Made by a program: the position numbers and the translations under genes. The notes beneath the pieces were generated by a model, which had not been told where the DNA came from, made no database searches, and saw only the letters and a list, made by a program, of their open reading frames with translations. This document shows, in pieces, positions 1 through 11,239 of a stretch of 64,000 nt of DNA; the stretch's first letter is position 1; every line of letters begins with the position of its first letter. Origin of the DNA: Lucinisca nassula (lineage: Eukaryota > Mollusca > Bivalvia > Lucinida > Lucinidae); NCBI GenBank assembly GCA_963580285.1, contig OY757017.1, positions 113,726,527-113,790,526 on the forward strand, given 5' to 3'.

Positions 1-612
1 ACCACTGCTACCCATTTACACCTTGGTGGAATGAGGCAGTGTCTTTACATGTCTTGCCCAAGGGGATAATAAGTTTGATGATGTTTGGACCAAAACTCTT
101 AGTGTTCACAAGGTTTTTCTATGATTTGACCTACTGACCTTCTTTTTGATCCGACATGACCCATATTCGAATCTGACCCAGATAGTGTCAAGATGATTAT
201 TCTGAGCAAGTTTCTTCAAGATTGGACCAAAACTATGGCCTCTTTTGTGTTTGCAACGTTTTTCTAAGATTTGACCTATTGACCTACCTTTTGAGCCAAC
301 ATTACCCACTTTCAAACTTTACCCAGATATTGTCAAGATGGTCATTCTGAGCAAGCTTTATGAAGATTGGACCAAAACTGTGGCTTCTATAGTGTTCACA
401 AGTTTTTTCTATAATTTGACCTACTGACCTACCATTTCACCTGACATGTCCCATATTCGAGCTTGACCCAAATATTGTCAAGATGATCATTCTGAGCCAA
501 TTTTATGAAGATTGGACCAAAACTGTGGCCTCTAGAGTGTTCACAAGGTTTTTCAAAGATTTGACCTACTGACCTACCCTTTGACCCGACATGACCCATA
601 TTCAAACTTGAC
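1..612. repeat. Tandem array, family B (about 145-bp units), partial
   Basis: About four diverged units, each containing a GTTCACAAGGTTTTTC block, a TTTGACCTACTGACCTAC block and a GACATGACCCATATT block. The same unit forms the second half of the array at 21169-23575. It is the core of a HINE/pearl-like element whose left end lies outside the window. The array stops near 612, where mariner-derived sequence begins. Short open frames on the minus strand are by-products of the repeat and not genes. Confidence 0.85.
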
Positions 613-614
613 CA

Positions 615-1581
615 TCCATAATGATATGGTAGCAACACTAAGGAAAGATGCCCTTTCATATGCTACAGTGAAAAGGTGGTGGTGGAATTTAAGCACAGCA
701 GACAGAGCCTTGAGGATGACCCCCATCCTGGAAGGTCTGTCAATGTTGCAACCCCAGAAATGGTCAATAAAGTCCATGATATTGTTATGACTGACAGGCA
801 AGTCACAGAAAAATACATGTTATAGCCAGCAGATTTGGCATTTCACAGGAAAGAGTAAATCCCATTCTGACAGAGGATCTTGAAATGAGAAAGCTTTCGG
901 CCCGATGGGTACCAAGACTTCCGGCAGTTGATCAGAAGCACACCAGGTGCACATTGTCACATGCTAATCTTAACCGTTATGAGGAAGATCCTGCCAACTT
1001 TCTTCAGAGATTTGTCACTATGGATGAAACATGTGTCCATCATTTTACCCCAGAGGCCAAACAATGGAAGCAACCTGGCTCACCCCTGCCAAAGAAGGCA
1101 AAGACTGTTCCATCAGCTGGGAAGGCTATGGCCTCGGTTTTCTAAAATGCAGATGGTATTCTGCCAATACATTATCTCCACAAGGGACAAACAATCAATG
1201 GCACATACTATGCTTCACTTCTGATGCATTTACGGGAAAATATTAAACTTAAGCGACAGAAAGCTCACTGAAGGTGTGTTGTTCCATTAGGACATATATG
1301 CTCCTGTTCACAAGTCTGTCAGTGCTATGGCTGCCATTTATGAATGTGGCTTTAAATTGATTCAGCCTCCGCCTTATTCACCTGATCTCACTCCATCAGA
1401 CTTTCATCTATTTCCAAAACTGAAAACAGCTATTTTAGGCAACCACTTTCGTCATTTAATTATGCAGTGGATGACTTTCTGAAACAGCCAAGAAAAGGAG
1501 TTCTATAAAAGTGGCATTGAGGCCCTTAAACACCGCTGGCAAAAGTGTATAGATACTGAAGGGGGTTATGTTGAAAAATAA
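615..1581 (+). pseudogene. Decayed mariner transposase
   Basis: Mariner-family (DD34D) cut-and-paste transposase relic. Conceptual translation in shifting frames shows a helix-turn-helix region with a KRWWWN block near 670, then RKLSARWVPRL near 885, the first catalytic motif (MDET, about 1020) and the third catalytic region (YSPDL..SDFHLFPKL, about 1375-1410). The middle catalytic motif region near 1288 carries an in-frame stop and substitutions, and there are several other frameshifts. The N-terminal third is missing, so the copy is 5'-truncated where it abuts the tandem array. No terminal inverted repeats were found. It cannot make an active enzyme. Confidence 0.88.
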
Positions 1582-1938
1582 TACAATATGTCCAACAAAA
1601 TTCAAATCCTTCAATATGAGGCTCACAACATATCAATCAGCCCTCATCTTTGGATGTTGATGATGATGTAAGGAAAATAATGTTTAATTTTTCCCTTTAT
1701 AAAGAAGTGTTTAGTACTTTTCAGGGGTGTTCCTTTCAATGACTTAATTGTTAACATGTTGTGTGTGTATGTTTTCCTAATGGTGTATAAACCTACCTAA
1801 GATCACAATGTTCATATCCAGGTACTGTTTGAATTCCTTCAATAACTCTACAGTTAGTGACCCCTGCATCAGGTTTTTATACAGTAGCATCTGTATAGCT
1901 CTCACCTCTGTAGAATAAATAAAAATACTTTATTTACA
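1582..1938. other. No recognisable feature
   Basis: AT-rich sequence after the mariner relic. It may include the mariner 3' untranslated end, but no inverted repeat pairs with sequence upstream of 615. No coding signal is visible. Confidence 0.5.
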
Positions 1939-2162
1939 TTAACCCATTTCAGCTCTAAAGTAGGTACACTGGCAAACAGTGAAACTCAGATTCTGCAAAA
2001 TGCGAAATCTGATCAGTGTCTTTACTGTTTGCAAAATACTCGAACATTTTCTAACTGAATTTCTGAAACCAACTCAATCAGACACCCCTCAATTTCAAAA
2101 TGGACTCCTCCTATAGATATATATACATGTAATAACAGGAGTCGATCCATTCAGTTGAATAA
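1939..2162. mobile_element. TTAA-type MITE with AAACAGTG hairpin core
   Basis: Starts TTAACCCATTTCAGC and carries the internal inverted pair GGCAAACAGTG / CACTGTTTGC-like (here TTTACTGTTTGC) around 1975-2030. The far end near 2162 is degraded. The organisation matches the better-preserved copies at 12728-13192 and 55072-55298: TTAA duplication, CCC start, hairpin, and a GACACCCCT..AATTT block. A non-autonomous piggyBac-type element is inferred from TTAA plus CCC. Boundaries are approximate on the right. Confidence 0.6.
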
Positions 2163-2227
2163 AGGTCAAAGGAAATTAATGGATACATTTTTATAAAGGG
2201 AGGCATGTTTCATGAATTACACACAAG

Positions 2228-2440
2228 GGCCCAGTTGTTCAAAGCATCGTTAGCTTAACGAGCTCGTTAGTGGTCATATTGTTAACTGTTCTAGCAAGTT
2301 TTATATTCAAAATTTTGGTATTTTTGCTGAAAAAATGTGAGCAGCTTTCAGCAAAAATATTAGCATATTTGCCATATTAAATGATCAAAGTTTTAACGGT
2401 ACGTTAACTAATGACGTCATTAGTTTTGAACAACTGGGCC
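2228..2440. mobile_element. MITE with GGCCCAGTTGTTC termini
   Basis: Terminal inverted repeats GGCCCAGTTGTTCAAA and TTTTGAACAACTGGGCC bound a 213-bp AT-rich segment with a second inner inverted pair (CGTTAGCTTAACGAGC..., ACGTTAACTAATGACG). It has no coding capacity. The superfamily is undetermined; no convincing target duplication is visible. Confidence 0.75.
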
Positions 2441-2620
2441 TAGGATAACAAGTCTTGGAATGATTCAAACATCCCACTTTATAAAGATGAATAAAGATTT
2501 ATGAAGAGATGAGTGGGGTTTATGGGGGTATGCATTATTTCCCTTACTTCTTGACTAGACATAGATTGTCTGTACTTGTAAGAACAGCCCTATGAGAGAG
2601 CACCCACAACCTATGTTTGG

Positions 2621-2786
2621 GGTGAGTGAGTGAGTTTTAGTTTTACGTCCCACCAACAGCTAAGGTCATACGGAGACGGGACCTCGGTTTAAAGACTCAT
2701 CCGAAAGTCTGGAGAAGCCCGGGATCGATCCTGCGATCCCTGGTTTACAAGGCGAGTAGCGTAACCACTGCACCACGAAGGCTTCT
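2621..2786 (-). mobile_element. tRNA-derived SINE with 14-bp TSD
   Basis: Flanked by perfect direct repeats CAACCTATGTTTGG at 2607-2620 and 2787-2800. Read on the minus strand it has a tRNA-like head (A-box-like GTGCAGTGGTTACG, B-box-like GGATCGATCCCGG) and ends in the TTTTACGTCCCACC-type tail followed by a simple repeat. A second copy is at 30505-30662 on the plus strand. The matching target duplication shows it moved as a retroposon and is not a tRNA gene. Confidence 0.9.
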
Positions 2787-2800
2787 CAACCTATGTTTGG

Positions 2801-3304
2801 AGCATAAATAATAATAATAATAATATCATAATTTTTCATCAGAAAACTAACAGGTTTGGGGATATAAAGGAATGCACTATTCCGCACGGTTGTGTTATCA
2901 TAATGGGTATATTTTGCTTTCAATAAACTGTGTGGAAAAGACCTGGTCTTAGCTTAACAATGACTGACTAATTGTTTCAAAGCTTATCCCAGTCTATACT
3001 GTTTTAGGTTGCATGGAACTGGCTAATTTATCCAACTCACTGTTCCTGTGCAAGCAGCATGCTTAGATTTAAGCAGTATTTTCTCAAGGAAGACACAGCT
3101 GCCCTTCTTGAACCAGTGACAGAGGGAGAAAGATCACTGAAAGAATTTCATAATCAATCTCCATGTTCTAATGTAGCCAGAACCATTGGGGATTCCACAG
3201 GTATATCAGGAATATCAGGATTGGACCCACAAGCCCAACTATTTTCTAACTAAGCCACTGGGACACCAGCATTAACAATGTTACATGCAACAGACTCCAG
3301 TCCT
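2801..3304. other. No recognisable feature
   Basis: Begins with a short TAA microsatellite (ATAATAATAATAATAAT near 2806). The remainder shows neither convincing coding potential nor a repeat shared with the rest of the window. Confidence 0.5.
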
Positions 3305-3518
3305 GTAAACACTTCTCTTGCTGAATATTCAGTTTAGCCACACCCATTAATGACCTTGAACCAATCAGATTGCTTGATGTAATTTATTCCTACAAATTAA
3401 TAAATTGAATGTCAAACAGTGTATATCCTAATCAGATGGCTTTTTCAGAAGCCATCTGATCTGGATCTACAGTGTTTGCAAAGAAAAGGGTAGTCGTGAA
3501 TAGCATGATAATAGTTAA
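3305..3518. mobile_element. MITE related to the 11421-11633 copy
   Basis: Diverged copy of the element at 11421-11633. It shares CTCTTGCTGAATATTCA, the GCCACACCCATT block, and a hairpin CAAACAGTGTA..GATGGCTTTTTCAGAAGCCATC..CAGTGTTTGCAAAG at 3415-3483. Both termini are degraded: the right end is AGTTAA and the left end has lost the CCC motif. Confidence 0.7.
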
Positions 3519-3521
3519 TAA

Positions 3522-3936
3522 TTAACCCACTGTAGGCGGGAAACCACTTGGCAAACAGTGCAGGCCCAGATCAGATGCTGCACAGCCTGCTAACAGAATT
3601 TTCCATTAAAAATAGAATAAAGATGAAAATATAGGCCTACTACCCCTTACATGACAAATGGACTTATCGAACATATAGCAATAGAAGAGTCCACTAGCAT
3701 ACAATGGGATAATCCATTCTTACCTGGAGACCTGTAAAAGGGACACAGACAAACAGTGCAGACCCTGATTAGATGCTGCACGATATGGCATCTGATCAGG
3801 GTCTACACTGTTTGCGTACAGGATTTTCCATCTAAAATAGAACAAAATAGAAAAATAGACCTGAAACCTCTTAAATTACAAGTGGACTTGTCCAACATAT
3901 AACAATGGAAGAGTCCACCAGTATACAATGGGTTAA
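3522..3936. mobile_element. Two adjacent TTAA-type MITEs with AAACAGTG cores
   Basis: The first unit runs 3522-3712 (TTAACCCACTGTAGGCGGG ... ACAATGGGATAA). The second runs to 3936 and ends ACAATGGGTTAA. Each has an AGAGTCCAC..ATACAATGGG right end and an internal CAAACAGTGCAG motif. The second has a complete hairpin at 3751-3815, while the first has only one arm. CCC..GGG termini with TTAA suggest a non-autonomous piggyBac-type family. Confidence 0.7.
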
Positions 3937-3994
3937 TAAGGGAACAAAACCAAAACACTTTTGAAAGAGTTGCCCGGTTCTGAAGTATCTAAAT

Positions 3995-4167
3995 CCTATT
4001 CACCTTATTTGCATTATCTGCTGGTTCCTAGTCTGAAGATTATCAGCATTGGGAAAACAGGTAACCAGACCCCCCTGACCTTTCAAGGTCAGAGGGTCTG
4101 GTTACCTGTTTTTCCAATATTGATAAAGTGTAAGCTGGGAGCCAGCAGATAAGGCAAAAATGGTGAA
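3995..4167. repeat. Foldback (long hairpin) element
   Basis: Two arms of about 80 bp are near-complementary around a centre at 4083. The inner arms are GTAACCAGACCCCCCTGACC and GGTCAGAGGGTCTGGTTAC. The outer arms continue through CAGCATTGGGAAAACAG / CTGTTTTTCCAATATTG and out to TTCACC.TTATTTGC / GCAAAAATGGTGAA. A foldback MITE is likely. Confidence 0.75.
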
Positions 4168-4193
4168 TAAGTACTGGGGGCATTACCTGATGG

Positions 4194-4671
4194 GAGCTTA
4201 CCACCAAATATTTTCCATAGGCGACAATAGTAACCTTTTACATGCTCCCACAAAAACTACACATACAAAACTTTTCAAACCTCACTCATTTATAGAGCCA
4301 TCCTAGCTCAACAAGTTGATGAGAAAAAATCCACATGTTGCCCGTCTCCTTTTCAAGTTATGGTCCGCCTTGTTTGTTTACATGCAGATTCGCAGTGAAT
4401 ACAAGCCGGCTTTTTAAAGGAGAGGTGACAATATAAAATCAGCAACAATTTCTTTGAGCTTGCAGATATAATTATAAAACACACATCATTTTATTTCCTT
4501 ATAACTATCCTTTTCTCACATTGAAATGAAACATGGGATATTTATCCAATGGAAGCCTGCCTGGTATTTAGACTGCAACTAAAAGCTCTGTCCCAAAGTG
4601 ATCTGTCCCAAAGTGATCTGTCCCAAAGTGATAAAATCCAGTACCTCCCGTATTTAGTGCAAAGCTACCTA
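4194..4671. repeat. Dispersed or duplicated 480-bp segment, copy 1 (empty site)
   Basis: Nearly identical to 6818-7085 joined to 9912-10081. At 4470/4471 it is uninterrupted, whereas copy 2 carries a 2.8-kb HINE-like element at the corresponding point. Copy 1 has a 15-bp unit (TGTCCCAAAGTGATC) three times near 4590-4632 where copy 2 has one. Whether this is a segmental duplication or an unnamed dispersed repeat cannot be told here. Confidence 0.85.
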
Positions 4672-5340
4672 TACCAAACCCTTATTGTCTTTATGATCCA
4701 TCAAAAGCATTGTCAAATACAAATTTAGATCATATCTAATAATTTAAGTATGCATAATAAATGTTCAGTGGCAAAGAATCTTTGAAAGTTGCGAAAAAGT
4801 TATCGCTTTCAGATTCTACAATGAAAGCCGGACAAACCATATTTTGTGAAACAGCGCAAATTTTACCTCTTTCAGGAATGGAACCCAGACACCGGCTTGC
4901 ATCAGTGGTTCTTCTCCTATGTTTTTGGAACACTTCAATCCTAAAATGCACTAAATTATCCCTTAATAGCATACCAACTGGTATTTATGGCTGATTTCAC
5001 ACCTATACCCCCTATTTTATGCAAAAATGGCATTTTGAGGATATTTTGATGATAAAACTTTGACAAAAATGATTATAAATGCCTTAATATCATATGAAAC
5101 AGTGGAAACATATCTGTTCAGATCCTTTAACATGATTTAATCAATTAGAACCAATACAGGATGAGAAAACTTATCGCGATATTGCAGCAGAGACAATTTT
5201 GAAGTTTTGCTTTGGCTAGAGACCAAGGCCACAAACTATGTAACCTTACTGTTAAAATCCCAGATGAAGTAGATTCTTTCTCTTGTGTATCCGGTTATAC
5301 ACTTACTGTAAGCTTTTTTCCAAGACAAACCCAATAACAA
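4672..5340. other. No recognisable feature
   Basis: Overlapping open frames on opposite strands at 4736-4994 lack recognisable motifs and are probably chance. No repeat shared with the rest of the window was seen. Confidence 0.45.
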
Positions 5341-5370
5341 TTAATTAACATGGCTTTAAAGTAACCCCGC

Positions 5371-5390
5371 CCCCCCCCCCCCCCCCCCCC
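5371..5390. repeat. Poly-C tract (20 bp)
   Basis: Uninterrupted cytosine run directly upstream of the left end of the HINE-like element at 5417. It is prone to length error in sequencing. Confidence 0.9.
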
Positions 5391-5416
5391 ACCCCCAATG
5401 CACAGATCAGAAGCAA

Positions 5417-6628
5417 CAAGATGTGTTTGTGAAACGCCGATGCCCCCGGACAGCGCCTGTGCAATATGAAAGCCCCATCACTAAAGTATGTCATGGTTGA
5501 GGCCACAAGGTCACGAGGTAAAAAATTGTGGTACCACTGGAAAGGTCTTGTGAGAAAGAATACACATGTGAAATATGAAAGCTCTATCACTTACCAATCA
5601 AAAGTTATGGACTATATTAAAGTTTTTAAAAAGTAGGTCAAACATCAAGGTCAAAGTCACAAGGTCAAAAATTATGGTACCACTAGAAAGGTCTTGTGAC
5701 AAGGAATGCACATGTGAAATATGAAAGCCCTACCATTTACCAATCAAAAGTTATGGCCAATGTTAAAGTTTTTAAAAAGTAGGTCAAACATCAAGGTCAA
5801 GGTCATGAGGTCAAAAATTATGGTACCATTAGAAAGGTCTTGTGACAAGGAATGCACGTGAAATATGAAAGCTCTACCATTTACCAATCAAACGTTACGG
5901 CCAATGTTAAAGTTTTTAAAAAGTAGGTCAAATGCCAAGGTCAAGGTCATCAGGTCAAAAATTATAGAACCAATAGAAAGGTCTTGTGACAAGGAATGCA
6001 CATGTGAAATATGAAAGCTCTATCACTTACCAATCAAAAGTTATGGCCAATGTTAAAGTTTTTAAAAAAGTAGGTCATATGCCAAGGTCAAGGTCATGAG
6101 GTCAAAAATTATAGTACCAATAGAAAGGTCTTGTGACAAGGAATGCACATGTGAAATATGAAAGCTCTATCACTTACCAATCAAAAGTTATGGCCAATGT
6201 TAAAGTTTTTAAAAAAGTAGGTCATATGCCAAGGTCAAGGTCATGAGGTCAAAAATTATAGTACCAATAGAAAGGTCTTGTGACAAGGAATGCACATGTG
6301 AAATATGAAAGCTCTATCACTTACCAATCAAAAGTTATGGCCAATGTTAAAGTTTTTAAAAATGAGGCCAAAAGTAGGTCAAATGTCAAGGTCCAAGGTC
6401 ACGAGGTCAAAATTTATGGTACCTCTTGAAAGGTCTTGTGACAAGGAATGCACATGTGAAATATGAAAGCTGTATCACTTACCATTCAAAAGTTATGCCC
6501 AATGTTAAAGTTTTTGCAGACGGACAAACGGACAAACGGACAAACAGACAAACGGACAAACGGACAAACAGACGGACAGACCAAAAACTATATGCCCCCC
6601 AGAATCTTAGATTCCGGGGGCATAAAAA
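5417..6628 (+). mobile_element. HINE/pearl-like element with 150-bp tandem core (AAGGTCTTGTGACAAGG family)
   Basis: The left end AACAAGATGTGTTTGTGAAAC is followed by about six to seven units with AAAGGTCTTGTGACAAGGAA, GTGAAATATGAAAGCTCTA and CCAATCAAAAGTTATGGCC blocks. A (GGACAAAC)n minisatellite follows at 6524-6583. The right end is a hairpin, ATGCCCCCCAGAAT ... ATTCCGGGGGCAT, then A residues. Left flank, tandem core, short minisatellite and terminal hairpin in that order is the layout of bivalve pearl/CvA elements, regarded as non-autonomous Helitron/Helentron relatives. That assignment is from architecture only. It has no coding capacity. Confidence 0.8.
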
Positions 6629-6817
6629 ATGATCAAATACACCCAGTTAGACTTAAATACCAGTAACCTTACACATTTTTACAGTTTCTGTGGCAAACCA
6701 CATGCCAGGAATATCCATTTTATGATACAGAATTGGATAGAACCTACCAATGTGTGAAAATATGATGTAATGACTGAAAACTGGAGTGTGGGGTTAATTT
6801 TTCAACTTTTGGTATAG

Positions 6818-7085
6818 GGAGCTTACCACCAAATATTTTCCATAGGCGACAATAGTTACCTTTTACATGCTCCCACAAAAACTCCACATACAAAACTTTT
6901 CAAACCTTACTCATTTATAGAGCCATCCTAGCTCAACAAGTTGATGAGAAAAAATCCACATGTTGCCTGTCTCCTTTTCAAGTTATGGTCCACCATGTTT
7001 GTTTACATGCAGATTCCCAGTGAATACAAGCCGGCTTTTTAAAAGAGAGGTGACAATATAAAATCAGCAACAATTTCTTTGAGCT
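6818..7085. repeat. Duplicated 480-bp segment, copy 2, left part
   Basis: Matches 4194-4470, from GGGAGCTTACCACCAAATAT to CTTGCAGATATA. It is split from its right part (9912-10081) by the inserted element at 7086-9911. Confidence 0.85.
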
Positions 7086-9911
7086 TGCAGATATAACAAG
7101 AGGGCCCAGAGGGCCCTGGTTAGCTCACCTGATCCAAAGCATAACAAGTGGGCCCCGGGCAGCGTCAATTTTGGCCCCAGGGCTAAAATTTGAACAATCT
7201 TGGTAGAGGTCCACAAGATGAAGCTTCATATCTAATATGAAAGACCTGGGCTTTCTGGTTTCAGAAAAGAAGATTTTAAAGGTTTACCCTGCATATAGAA
7301 GTCTATGTAAAACAAGATTTTCCCTATATAAGTCTATGTAAAACCAAAGGGCCCCGGAGCGGGGGCATTTTTGGCCCCAGGGCTATAATTTGAACAATCT
7401 TGGTAGAGGTCCACTAGCTGAAGCTTCATAACAAATATCAAAGACCTAAGCCTTGTGTTTCAGAGAAGATGATTTTTAAAGATTTTCCCTATATAAGTCT
7501 ATGTAAAACCAAAGGGCCACATGGCGGGGGCATTTTTGGTCTCAGGCCTATAATTTGAACAATCTTTATAGAGGTCCACTAGCTGAAGCGTCATAACAAA
7601 TATCGAAGACCTAAGCCTTGTGGTTTCAGAGAAGAAGATTTTTCAAGATTTTCCCTATATAAGTCTATGTAAAACCAAAGGGCCCCGGAGTGGGGGCATT
7701 TTTGGCCACAGGGCTATAATTTGAACAATCTTGGTAGAGGTCCACAAGATGAAGCTTCATACCAAATATCAAAGACCTGGGCCTTGCAGTTTCAGAGAAG
7801 AAGATTTTTCAAGATTTTCCCTATATAAGCCTATGTAAAACAAAAGGGCCCTGGTGCGGGGGCATTTTTGGCCCCAGCACTATAATTTGAACAATCTTGG
7901 TAGGGGTCTACTAGATGAAGCTTCATACCAAATATCAAAGACCTGGGCCTTGCGGTTTCAGAAAAGAAGATTTTTCAAGATTTTCCCTATATAAGCCCAT
8001 GTAAAACCAAAGGACCCCCGTGCAGGGGGCATTTTTAGCTCCTGCACTATAATTTGAACAATCTTGGTAGGGGTCCACTAGATGAAGCTTCATACCAAAT
8101 ATCAAATACCTGGGCCTTGCGGTTTCAGAGAAGAAGATTTTTAAAGATTTTCCCTATATAAGCCCATGTAAAACCAAAGGGCCCCCTTGCGGGGGCATTT
8201 TTAGCTCCAGCACTATAATTTGAACAATCTTGGTAGGGGTCCACTAGATAAAGTTTCATACCAAATATCAAAGACCTGGGCCTTGCGGTTTCAGAGAAGA
8301 AGATTTTTCAAGATTTTCCCTATATAAGCCCATGTAAAACCAAAGGGCCCCCTTGCGGGGGCATTTTTAGCTCCAGCACTATAATTTGAACAATCTTGGT
8401 AGGGGTCCACTAGATGAAGCTTCATACCAAATATCAAAGATCTGGGCCTTGAGGTTTCAGAGAAGAAGATTTTTAAAGATTTTCCCTATATAAGTCCATG
8501 CAAAACCAAAGGGCCCCCATGCGGGGGCATTTTTGGCCCCAGCACTATAATTTGAACAATCTTGGTAGGGGTCCACTAGATGAAGGTTCATACCAAATAT
8601 CAAAGATCTGGGCCTTGCGGTTTCAGAGAAGAAGATTTTTCAAGATTTTCCCAATATAAGCCCATGTAAAACCAAAGGGCCCCCGTGTGGGGGCATTTTT
8701 AGCTTCAGCACTATAATTTGAACAATCTTGGTAGGGGTTCACTAGATAAAGCTTCATTACTAATATCAAAGACCTGGGCCTTGCGGTTTCAGAGAAGAAG
8801 AGTTTTAAAGATTTTCCCTATATAAGTCCTTGTAAAACCAAAGGGCCCCCGTGCGGGGGCATTTTTGGCCCCAGCACTATAATTTGAACAATCATGGTAG
8901 GGGTCCACTAGATGAAGGTTCATACCAAATAACAAAGACCTGGGCCTTGCGGTTTCAGAGAAGAAGATTTTTCAAGATTTTCCCTATATAAGCCCATGTA
9001 AAACCAAAGGGCCCCAATGCGGGGGCATTTTTAGCTCCAGCACTATAATTTGAACAATCTTGGTAGGGGTCCACTAGATGAAGCTTCATACCAAATATCA
9101 AAGATCTGGGCCTTGCGGTTTCAGAGAAGAAGATTTTTAAAGATTTTCCCTATATAAGCCCATGTAAAACCAAAGGGCCCCCTGTGCGGGGGCATTTTTG
9201 GCCCTAGCACTATAGTTTGAACAATCTTAGTAGGGGTCCACTAGATGAAGCTTCATACCAAATATCAAAGACCTGGGCCTTGCTGTTTCAGAGAAGAAGA
9301 TTTTTCAAGATTTTCCCTATATAAGCCCATGTAAAACCAAAGGGCCCCCATGCGGGGGCATTTTTAGCTCCAGCACTATAATTTGAACAATCTTGGTAGG
9401 GGTCCACTAGATGAAGCTTCATACCAAATATCAAAGATCTGGGCCTTGCGGTTTTAGAGAAGAAGATTTTTTAAGATTTTCCCCATATAAGCCCATGCAA
9501 AACCAAAGGGCCCCCGTGCGGGGGCATTTTTGGCCCCAGCACTATAATTTGAACAATCTTGGTAGGGGTCCACTAGATGAAGCTTCATACCAAATATCAA
9601 AGACCTGGGCCTTGCGGTTTCAGAGAAGAAGATTTTTTAAGTTTTCGGTGAAAAAAATCTATTTTTGGCTCCTGTGACCTATATAAGCAATGGACCGGAA
9701 CCATTTGAACAACTTTGAAAGGGGACCACCTAAGGATCATTCCTGTGAAGTTTGGTCAAAATCCGATCAGTGGTTTAGGAGGAGATGTCGTTTGAAGAAA
9801 AGTTTACGGACGCACGGACGCACGCACGCACGCACGGACGCACAGACGGACGCACGACGGGCAAAAAGTGATCCCAAAAGCTCACCTTGTCACTACGTGA
9901 CAGGTGAGCTA
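7086..9911 (+). mobile_element. HINE/pearl-like element, ACAAGAGGGCC type, with 165-bp tandem core (family A)
   Basis: The left end is ACAAGAGGGCCCAGAGGGCC..GCTCACCTGA. The core holds about fourteen units of roughly 165-170 bp, each with GGGGGCATTTTTGGCCCCAG, CTATAATTTGAACAATCTTG, AGATGAAGCTTCATACC and TTTTCCCTATATAAG blocks. A GACGCACG minisatellite follows at 9805-9860. The right end is a hairpin, AAAGCTCACC..GTCAC / GTGACAGGTGAGCT. Comparison with the uninterrupted copy at 4194-4671 defines the ends exactly and shows no target-site duplication beyond a possible single A, as expected for Helitron-like insertion. It has no protein-coding capacity; frames inside follow the repeat. Confidence 0.88.
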
Positions 9912-10081
9912 ATTACAAAACACACATCATTTTATTTCCTTATAACTATCCTTTTCTCACATTGAAATGAAACATGGGATATTTATCCAATGGAAGCCTG
10001 CCTGGTATTTTGACTGCAACTGAAAGCTCTGTCCCAAAGTGATAAAATCCAGTACCTCCTGTATTTAGTGCAAAGCTACCT
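9912..10081. repeat. Duplicated 480-bp segment, copy 2, right part
   Basis: Resumes the 4194-4671 sequence at ATTACAAAACACACATC and ends at GCAAAGCTACCT. It differs from copy 1 by a single rather than triple TGTCCCAAAGTGATC unit. Confidence 0.85.
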
Positions 10082-10215
10082 GATTACATACTAGGCTAAG
10101 TAATGGTTCAATATGCATTTCCTTCCTACTGTAATGGCAGAATGCCAAGGAATGTAGACTTTGCCTGATCTGTTTGGTAAGCAGATCTTGGTCTCTGGTT
10201 TGTGTTTGCTGCATT

Positions 10216-10523
10216 ACGAAAACACGCCTATACAAATACATTGCCACCTTTATCGCCGAAAAAATGAAAATTTTAAGATGAAAAATTGTGATATTTTTCT
10301 TATTTCTGCTAAAAATTTAGACCTAACGAGTACCCACAATCTATAGCTCAAAATATAGACTGTGGGTACTCGTCAGAACTGCCTCATCGAGGCGGTTCTA
10401 ACGAGTACCCACAATCTATATTTTAGAGCAGAAATAAGAAAAATAAGTTTTATCCCTGCAAACCCCAGTTTTACTATATAAAAGTGGGGTTCAAGGGGTC
10501 AAAATTATATTGGCGTGTTTTCG
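10216..10523. mobile_element. Palindromic MITE between 32-bp direct repeats
   Basis: Ends in ACGAAAACACGCC and GGCGTGTTTTCGT. Inside are nested inverted pairs: TTCTTATTTCTGC / GCAGAAATAAGAA, and repeated GAGTACCCACAATCTATA with its complement. Directly outside, AGCAGATCTTGGTCTCTGGT..TGTGTTTGCTG is present at 10180-10211 and again at 10529-10560 with one mismatch. Related palindromic fragments are at 54055-54135, 54735-54800 and 56100-56160. Confidence 0.75.
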
Positions 10524-10793
10524 TGATGAGCAGATCTTGGTCTCTGGTATGTGTTTGCTGAATGCTCAGACATTACTGTGCTTATATCCAGCACATCAAA
10601 CACAAATCTCTTTATAGACCTATATTTTATAACACATTTTTGGATAACACACATTTTAATCATACATTCAAATATATATATATGGACATATAAATGACAA
10701 TTTTTCTGTAAAAATCTATAAAATTATGTTCTCATTGGGATATAAGGTAATCTGAGACTTCTCTGATAAAAAACGCCTCTTTTATATTGACAA

Positions 10794-11128
10794 TGTGTGT
10801 GTGTGTGTGAATTCGGATTTAACGTCGCTTTCAACAATTTTTCAGTCATATCACGACGGTGTCTGGTTGCAACAGGGAGCTCAATGCTTACTTTTATAGT
10901 GCTGCCTCACTGAAGTATCATGTCCCTGACACATTACATGATACCACACCCAGTCACATTATCCTGACACTGGGTCGACCAGTCCTAGCTCTACCCCGTA
11001 AATCTGAGTACCAAGCGAGGAGCAGCTAGTACCATTCTTAACGTCTTTGGTATGTCGCGGCCCGGGATCGAACCCGTGACCTCCTGTTCCCCGCAGCAGA
11101 CACTCTACCAACTGAGCTATCGGGGCTG
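10794..11128 (-). mobile_element. tRNA-derived SINE with GT microsatellite tail
   Basis: On the minus strand the first 75 bases resemble a tRNA: A-box TAGCTCAGTTGG, B-box GGTTCGATCCC. A 230-bp body follows, ending in TTTAACGTCG-type sequence and a (GT)n tract at 10794-10810. The acceptor stem does not pair, so this is a SINE head and not a functional tRNA gene. Confidence 0.8.
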
Positions 11129-11239
11129 GTCTCTGACTAGGTGACTTTCACTAGTACCTACAATATATATCGTATGTTTCCAAAAAGATATAGATTAAGA
11201 AAAAATTTAATGATACATTAAGTTTCCTTATTTAATAAT

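Noticed and set aside
615..1581. Functional mariner transposase
   Set aside because: Stops, frameshifts, a damaged middle catalytic motif and a missing N-terminus.
4736..4994. Gene on either strand at 4.7-5.0 kb
   Set aside because: Open frames overlap on both strands, lack motifs and splice context, and are not supported by composition.
5345..5590. Frame through the poly-C tract giving a poly-glycine stretch
   Set aside because: Produced by a homopolymer of uncertain length next to a repeat; no protein-like features. Same for 28721-29074.
10794..11128. tRNA gene on the minus strand near 11054-11128
   Set aside because: A and B boxes are present but the acceptor stem does not pair and a SINE body follows. 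The same applies to 27706 and 57737.
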